DNA of 27,766 nt from the NCBI GenBank assembly GCA_902489475.1, contig CABUAH010000017.1:1-27766 (forward strand), given 5' to 3'. Positions 24,148 through 27,766 of the stretch are shown one piece after another. Both the position numbers and the translations under genes were made by a program. Source of the DNA: an uncultured Oscillospiraceae bacterium. GTDB lineage: Bacteria > Bacillota > Clostridia > Oscillospirales > Ruminococcaceae. The first letter of the stretch is position 1; every line of letters begins with the position of its first letter. The notes under the pieces are model-generated. The model saw only the letters and a list, made by a program, of their open reading frames with translations, made no database searches and was not told the origin of the DNA.

Positions 24148-24176
24148 ATTATAACATTTTATTTTGACAAATACAA
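24148..24176 (-). promoter_or_regulatory. Extended -10 promoter of the asp23-recN operon
   Basis: Read on the minus strand: TGTTATAAT (24156-24148), an extended -10 with perfect TATAAT, and a weak -35 TTGTAT (24176-24171) at 17 bases. It lies right after the spoIIIAH stop and lets housekeeping genes be read apart from the sporulation operon. The 76-bp gap holds no clear terminator, so sporulation read-through is possible. Confidence 0.72.
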
Positions 24177-24731
24177 CTATTTAACATCAAAAATTCTTAT
24201 GTTTTCCGGTTTTACATTTACCTCACTTAAAAGTATATCCTTTATCTGTGCCATAGAGTCTGCGTCAAGTGATTCGCCTTTAACGACTATATTTGCTCCG
24301 TCTTCATCAAGATATACAACTGCATCTTCAAATCCGGCAGCTTTAAGAAGGTTTTCTATATTGCTTTCTTTTTCAATATAATTGCTTACTGTCTCTGCAC
24401 TTTTTTCAGCTACTGCTTGCTCTTCTTCAGTTGAATCTCCACCGTCCATTATGCTTTTCAAGGTCTGAACTGCTTTATCTCTGGATTCCAATCTGTCAAG
24501 CTTCGCCTGCTCAAAATAATCTTTGCTATCCTCTTTTTCTTCATCTTCTGCAGTTTCACTTACAAAAGCTGCTGTTCCGTATTTCTTAGAGGTGTTTTCA
24601 ACGACCTTAGTTTCAGGAATTGTGTCTGAGTCGGAAACAACATAGTTTACATAAATAGCTGTTCCCAAGATCAAAGTCAGGCATGTTAAAATAATCTGCT
24701 TTTTCCCGATGATAAAATTAAACTTTTTCAT
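24177..24731 (-). CDS. spoIIIAH: Stage III sporulation protein AH
   Basis: The mother-cell half of the SpoIIIAH-SpoIIQ zipper that bridges the membranes around the forespore. Seen: a short basic N-terminus, one membrane helix (about 11-33, KQIILTCLTLILGTAIYVNY), a long acidic linker with a helix rich in Glu and Lys (about 60-120), and a C-terminal ring-building-type domain ending VNVKPENIRIFDVK, which resembles the EscJ/PrgK fold of type III secretion rings. 184 residues. ATG 24731 is behind AAAGGAAAG. Last gene of the spoIIIA operon, with no evident terminator after it. Confidence 0.93.
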   Translation of the reverse strand: MKKFNFIIGKKQIILTCLTLILGTAIYVNYVVSDSDTIPETKVVENTSKKYGTAAFVSETAEDEEKEDSKDYFEQAKLDRLESRDKAVQTLKSIMDGGDSTEEEQAVAEKSAETVSNYIEKESNIENLLKAAGFEDAVVYLDEDGANIVVKGESLDADSMAQIKDILLSEVNVKPENIRIFDVK

Positions 24732-24750
24732 AAATATCTTTCCTTTCTTA

Positions 24751-25296
24751 TTATCCCTTTACAACGCAAACGCTGCTTGTGGGTATATTTAAAGCGGCAC
24801 TTACCGCTTTATATACTTTTTCAATGATTTCATATCTGTCCCCGCCGCTGCAAACAACCAGCACGCCTGTAACCTTAGGCTCTACGATTTTTTTAATAAG
24901 AGGCTTTTGCGATCCGTTTTCATCAATAATAACAATCTTATTGGTATATCCCTCGCTTTGCTTGTCATCACTTTCATCGCTTTGCTTATCAAGCTCTTCT
25001 GCATAAACATATTCTGTTGTTCCGTCAACGGTAACAAGTATATCTACTTCTCCGACTCCGTCAATCTTTTTTATAATCGACAAAAGCTCGTTTTGTATCT
25101 TATCCTTATAGCCGTTGCTTAGGCTGTAATATTCTTCAGATACTTGAGTTTCTGAAGGGGTAGATTCATCAGACTGAAATATTTCAGATAGCAAAATTAA
25201 AAGCATACCAACAACACCGATTATAACAATTATTACAAGTCTTTTGTTTTTCTTGAATTTTTCTTTTCTACTCAGTATATATTTCTTAATGTCAAT
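24751..25296 (-). CDS. spoIIIAG: Stage III sporulation protein AG (non-ATG start)
   Basis: Forms a large ring in the intermembrane space of the sporulation channel. Seen: a basic N-terminus (KYILSRKEKFKKNKR), one membrane helix (LVIIVIIGVVGMLLILL, about 20-36), a Ser/Glu linker, then the ring-building domain (LLSIIKKIDGVGEVDILVTV, later PKVTGVLVVCSGGD and AVSAALNIPTSSVCV). The only in-frame ATG (25206) lies inside the membrane helix and would remove the basic anchor. The best start is ATT at 25296 in the overlap TAATT with the spoIIIAF stop, where genes normally have TAATG; it gives 181 residues beginning (M)DIKKYILSRK. CTG at 25275 is the other option. No good ribosome site is seen at either, so coupling to spoIIIAF is likely. 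Confidence 0.85.
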   Translation of the reverse strand: MDIKKYILSRKEKFKKNKRLVIIVIIGVVGMLLILLSEIFQSDESTPSETQVSEEYYSLSNGYKDKIQNELLSIIKKIDGVGEVDILVTVDGTTEYVYAEELDKQSDESDDKQSEGYTNKIVIIDENGSQKPLIKKIVEPKVTGVLVVCSGGDRYEIIEKVYKAVSAALNIPTSSVCVVKG

Positions 25297-25772
25297 TAAG
25301 ATACAAAACGAGCTTTTTTAATTTCAATTTCAATATCCTCTGTTTCTAGAAAGTCTTTAATTTCATCTTGAATTGCTTTTTCATCCTCGCCGATAACTGT
25401 TATCTTATCGATTACAGTATTATTATATTCGTCGATCGACGCTTTAATGTCAACAGATGAAACTTCAATGTTTTTATCCTTAAGCATCTTTTTTACACTC
25501 TCTTCAAGACTTTTTTCAAAGTCACCTATCAAAGCGTCATTGACCTCATCCTCCAACTTTTCAAGTTTATTCAAATCGGGTGTTTTTAATGCGTTAATGT
25601 TGAGTCTCATTCCGTCATCAAAGAAAGGATTTATTACCGACACTATGAAAATAAGCCCTATGATAAATCTTACACATTTTTTATAATCAGAATTCGGAAG
25701 CAAAAGCTCTGTGATTGAAAGTATTATTCCTATTACGCAAAACGCTTTTATAATTTCTTTTATCAGTTCCAT
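25296..25772 (-). CDS. spoIIIAF: Stage III sporulation protein AF
   Basis: A membrane component of the SpoIIIA channel in the outer forespore membrane. Seen: two membrane helices near the N-terminus (about 8-26, IKAFCVIGIILSITELLL, and 33-50, VRFIIGLIFIVSVINPFF), then a soluble acidic domain (about 60-158) with the beta-alpha pattern of a ring-building motif. 158 residues. ATG 25772 lies 3 bp after the spoIIIAE stop; its ribosome site is weak (GGTG). Its TAA stop shares a base with the proposed ATT start of spoIIIAG. Confidence 0.92.
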   Translation of the reverse strand: MELIKEIIKAFCVIGIILSITELLLPNSDYKKCVRFIIGLIFIVSVINPFFDDGMRLNINALKTPDLNKLEKLEDEVNDALIGDFEKSLEESVKKMLKDKNIEVSSVDIKASIDEYNNTVIDKITVIGEDEKAIQDEIKDFLETEDIEIEIKKARFVS

Positions 25773-25775
25773 TTT

Positions 25776-26897
25776 CTACACCACGTTCATGCTCATCATC
25801 ATCATTACTACTGTTGCTATAATGAATACCAATGTAAAGCTTGCCAGAATTCCTAATACTATAGACAAAACAGAGTTTATACCGTCAAGTAGGTTTGAGA
25901 TGTTTTGCTGACCGAAGAAACTGCTTATCCCTTTTGATAAAGAAAGCACAACCTTTAAACTAACAACTGTTACAACAGGTGTTAAAACAGAAAATATTAT
26001 TACAATAATTCCTATTACCCCAACACCCGATTTTATATAGCTCATACTCCCTACAAGTGTCGAGTATGCATCACTTACTGCTCCGCCTACAATAGGAATT
26101 AGACTCGAAGCCGCAAACTTTATTGTTCTCATTCCGAGCGAATCAGCAGCTTGACCGATTATACCCTGAATAGAAATAACACCAATGAAAACCGATGAAA
26201 TAAGCCCCAAAATCCACTTTGAAATGTTTTTAAGAGAACCCGAAATATTTATTCCGATAACAGACGGATTTATAGCTTCCACAACAGCCGCAGCAATCGT
26301 AAAGCTCATAAAAGGCACCAGCAAATTTTTAACAAAAAATCCTATTATTTCGCATACTGCAAGAATAGCCACATAATAAGATACTCCTGATGATGCACTG
26401 CCTCCTGCTGCTAAAACGCTTGAAAAAACAGGAACATACGAATACATAAAAACTGATGCTGCTGTAATTGTATCTGTTACAATTTTTATACAGTCACTTA
26501 TTGACGAATATAAAATTCCTACACAAATAAGCGAAGCGATAACCGCTAAAACCGAGTCCATACCTCCGTAATCTTCAATAAGACTTTTGATCATTGCCAA
26601 AGCTATTATTACGATAAGCATTTCTCCCATAAGCTTAATGGGATTCTTAATATTTTGAAGTACAGTGTCCTTTATTAGTCCAAGCCAATATGTAACGGAC
26701 AACTTGTCAACACTTTCAGGATTTTCAAGCGATATGTCATTTTCTTCCATTAATCTTTTTGCATCGTCCGGTGTTGCCTGTGACAGCTTTTTTTCTGTAT
26801 CTTTTAAGTAGTTTTCAACATCGTCCGCATGAACTGCTGTAAGAGGAATAAATAACAGCAGCACAAAAATGCAGGACACAATTTTTATCATCTTCAT
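25776..26897 (-). CDS. spoIIIAE: Stage III sporulation protein AE
   Basis: A polytopic membrane protein of the SpoIIIA channel, proposed to form part of the export gate. Seen: a cleavable-looking signal (KIVSCIFVLLLFIPLTAVHA, cut likely after residue 24), a soluble segment (about 25-90) with helices, then seven or so hydrophobic helices from about residue 88 to the end, including the family blocks SLIPIVGGAVSDAYSTLVGS and GISSFFGQQNISNLLDG. 373 residues, near the Bacillus length. Three bp separate it from spoIIIAF and two from spoIIIAD. Confidence 0.95.
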   Translation of the reverse strand: MKMIKIVSCIFVLLLFIPLTAVHADDVENYLKDTEKKLSQATPDDAKRLMEENDISLENPESVDKLSVTYWLGLIKDTVLQNIKNPIKLMGEMLIVIIALAMIKSLIEDYGGMDSVLAVIASLICVGILYSSISDCIKIVTDTITAASVFMYSYVPVFSSVLAAGGSASSGVSYYVAILAVCEIIGFFVKNLLVPFMSFTIAAAVVEAINPSVIGINISGSLKNISKWILGLISSVFIGVISIQGIIGQAADSLGMRTIKFAASSLIPIVGGAVSDAYSTLVGSMSYIKSGVGVIGIIVIIFSVLTPVVTVVSLKVVLSLSKGISSFFGQQNISNLLDGINSVLSIVLGILASFTLVFIIATVVMMMMSMNVV

Positions 26898-26899
26898 AT

Positions 26900-27286
26900 T
26901 TATCCTAACATCTCGTCAATCAGAGAAATTACCGAAGAGTAAAGCGGCATTGCTAAAAGCAAAACGGTAATTCGTCCAAACATTTTTACGTTTGAAGCCA
27001 TTGCGTTTTCGTTGCAATCCTTGCACAAATCACAAGCAAGCGTGCTTAAAAAGCAAATTCCTATGCTTTTAAACAGAATCTCTGAAAACTCTTCATCAAT
27101 ACTTATCTTTCTTAAAAGCGATTCAATAGTATCTGCTATATCGCTTAGATCTGTAACTATCAGCAGCATAATAAGCACAGCTACACAGGCTGTGATCAGA
27201 AAAGAAAATTCCCTTGCCTCCTTTTCAAGAAGCTTACAAACAGCACAAGCGGTAATACTTAACGCACAAATCAAAACAATATCCAT
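26900..27286 (-). CDS. spoIIIAD: Stage III sporulation protein AD
   Basis: A small integral membrane protein of the SpoIIIA complex. Seen: an N-terminal helix (ALSITACAVCKLL), a second (FLITACVAVLIMLLIVTDL), a middle helix with the family block LLRKISIDEEFSEILFKSIGICFLSTLACDLCKD, and a last segment ITVLLLAMPLYSSVISLIDEML. The phrase CDLCKDCNENAMASNVK, where Bacillus has an equivalent polar loop, is strongly conserved. 128 residues. It begins 3 bp after spoIIIAC and its ribosome site is weak, as expected for a coupled gene. Confidence 0.93.
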   Translation of the reverse strand: MDIVLICALSITACAVCKLLEKEAREFSFLITACVAVLIMLLIVTDLSDIADTIESLLRKISIDEEFSEILFKSIGICFLSTLACDLCKDCNENAMASNVKMFGRITVLLLAMPLYSSVISLIDEMLG

Positions 27287-27289
27287 TTA

Positions 27290-27484
27290 CTAAAATCCGA
27301 ACAAATTTTGAATTGTATCAAACAGACTGCTAATTTGATTTATAACAAGTATTAAAACAATTACAAGTCCTGCAATTGTTATCATCATTGCCTGTTCATC
27401 CCTTTCGGCTTTTTTGAGTAAAATGTTAAGAACTGCAACTATAATCCCAACGGCTGCTATTTTAAATATTAAATCAACTTCCAT
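27290..27484 (-). CDS. spoIIIAC: Stage III sporulation protein AC
   Basis: A 64-residue membrane protein of the SpoIIIA complex with two helices (IFKIAAVGIIVAVLNILL and ITIAGLVIVLILVINQI) joined by the conserved polar loop KKAERDEQA. ATG 27484 has AGGAG seven bases upstream and gives MEVDLIFKIAAVG, the family N-terminus. The frame is open ten codons further into spoIIIAB, but those are not coding. SpoIIIAB ends 10 bp before the start. Confidence 0.95.
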   Translation of the reverse strand: MEVDLIFKIAAVGIIVAVLNILLKKAERDEQAMMITIAGLVIVLILVINQISSLFDTIQNLFGF

Positions 27485-27494
27485 TTTATTTCTC

Positions 27495-27766
27495 CTAGAT
27501 AAGAATAATTGCAAAAAATGCTCCGGATAACACTCCGATTGAATTGTATAGCTTAAGCTTTACAGGAGCTTTCTTTTCAAATTCATCAAGTTTTAGTTTA
27601 AGTCGTTCCTCACAGCCTTCAAATAGCAAAAGCTGACCTTCAAGCGGAGTTGTTCCCACTTTTTTGTATAACTCATCCATAAGCTTTATTACCTCAGAAT
27701 CGCTTATTATATTGCTTGTTTCCTTTAGATCATTAACAACAGGTAAGGATCTTTTCTTGTCAAACT
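27495..27766 (-). CDS. spoIIIAB: Stage III sporulation protein AB (partial, cut by window edge)
   Basis: The C-terminal 89 or more residues of SpoIIIAB; the frame is open to the right edge, so the start and N-terminal membrane helix lie outside. Seen: an acidic helical part (DLKETSNIISDSEVIKLMDE), then TPLEGQLLLFEGCEERLKLK, and the closing membrane helix YNSIGVLSGAFFAIILI, which matches the end of known SpoIIIAB proteins. It is the first spoIIIA gene visible here; spoIIIAA should lie just beyond. Confidence 0.9.
   Translation of the reverse strand, partial: FDKKRSLPVVNDLKETSNIISDSEVIKLMDELYKKVGTTPLEGQLLLFEGCEERLKLKLDEFEKKAPVKLKLYNSIGVLSGAFFAIILI

Noticed and set aside
24164..24169. A plus-strand TTGACA between spoIIIAH and asp23 as a promoter -35.
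   Set aside because: No -10 hexamer at a workable distance, and no plus-strand gene follows.

Overview
The window reads as a chromosomal core region of a low-GC, endospore-forming Firmicute of the class Clostridia. An Oscillospiraceae/Ruminococcaceae-type genome is my best guess, not proven. Reasons: AT-rich codon use, strong AGGAGG-type ribosome sites, a spoIIIA sporulation operon, and the gene orders phoH-ybeY-era-recO and asp23-nusB-xseAB-ispA-dxs-tlyA-nadK-argR-recN, which are conserved in spore-forming Firmicutes. I see no phage, transposon, CRISPR array, rRNA or tRNA.

Layout. (1) Positions 1-5645, plus strand: phoH, ybeY, era, a 37-codon YqzL-like small gene, recO and mutS2. These serve RNA/ribosome maturation and recombination, and the run ends in a clear terminator (5670-5700). 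(2) 5729-6803: a XerC/XerD-type recombinase with its own consensus sigma-A promoter and a perfect 14-bp inverted repeat in its leader. A bidirectional terminator separates it from the minus-strand genes. (3) 14141 down to 6852, minus strand: an eight-gene run from one strong promoter: thyX, tmk, a DUF2156 protein, a DJ-1/PfpI protein, 5-formyl-THF cyclo-ligase, mltG, a U32 (TrhP-like) protein and a carbon-nitrogen hydrolase. ThyX and Tmk act in sequence (dUMP to dTMP to dTDP), and the cyclo-ligase belongs to the folate pool that ThyX draws on. (4) 24176 down to 14161, minus strand: asp23, nusB, a TsaD/Kae1-like paralog, xseA, xseB, ispA, dxs, tlyA, nadK, argR and recN, closed by a terminator. 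Exonuclease VII, isoprenoid precursor synthesis, an rRNA-type methyltransferase, NADP synthesis, arginine control and DNA repair are all tightly or overlappingly packed. (5) 27766 down to 24177, minus strand: spoIIIAB (cut by the window edge), AC, AD, AE, AF, AG and AH, the mother-cell part of the feeding-tube channel needed for forespore development.

Most of the window is ordinary housekeeping DNA and I found no convincing new multi-gene system. The items most worth a second look are: a GC-rich multi-hairpin element of about 130 bp wedged between argR and recN (15942-16074); the apparent lack of any normal start codon for spoIIIAG, whose best start is an ATT in a TAATT overlap with spoIIIAF; the perfect inverted repeat in the recombinase leader; the unlisted YqzL-like gene with a hairpin over its ribosome site; and the TsaD-like paralog sitting between nusB and xseA. 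Positions, motifs and stems were read by eye; no search or folding program was run.
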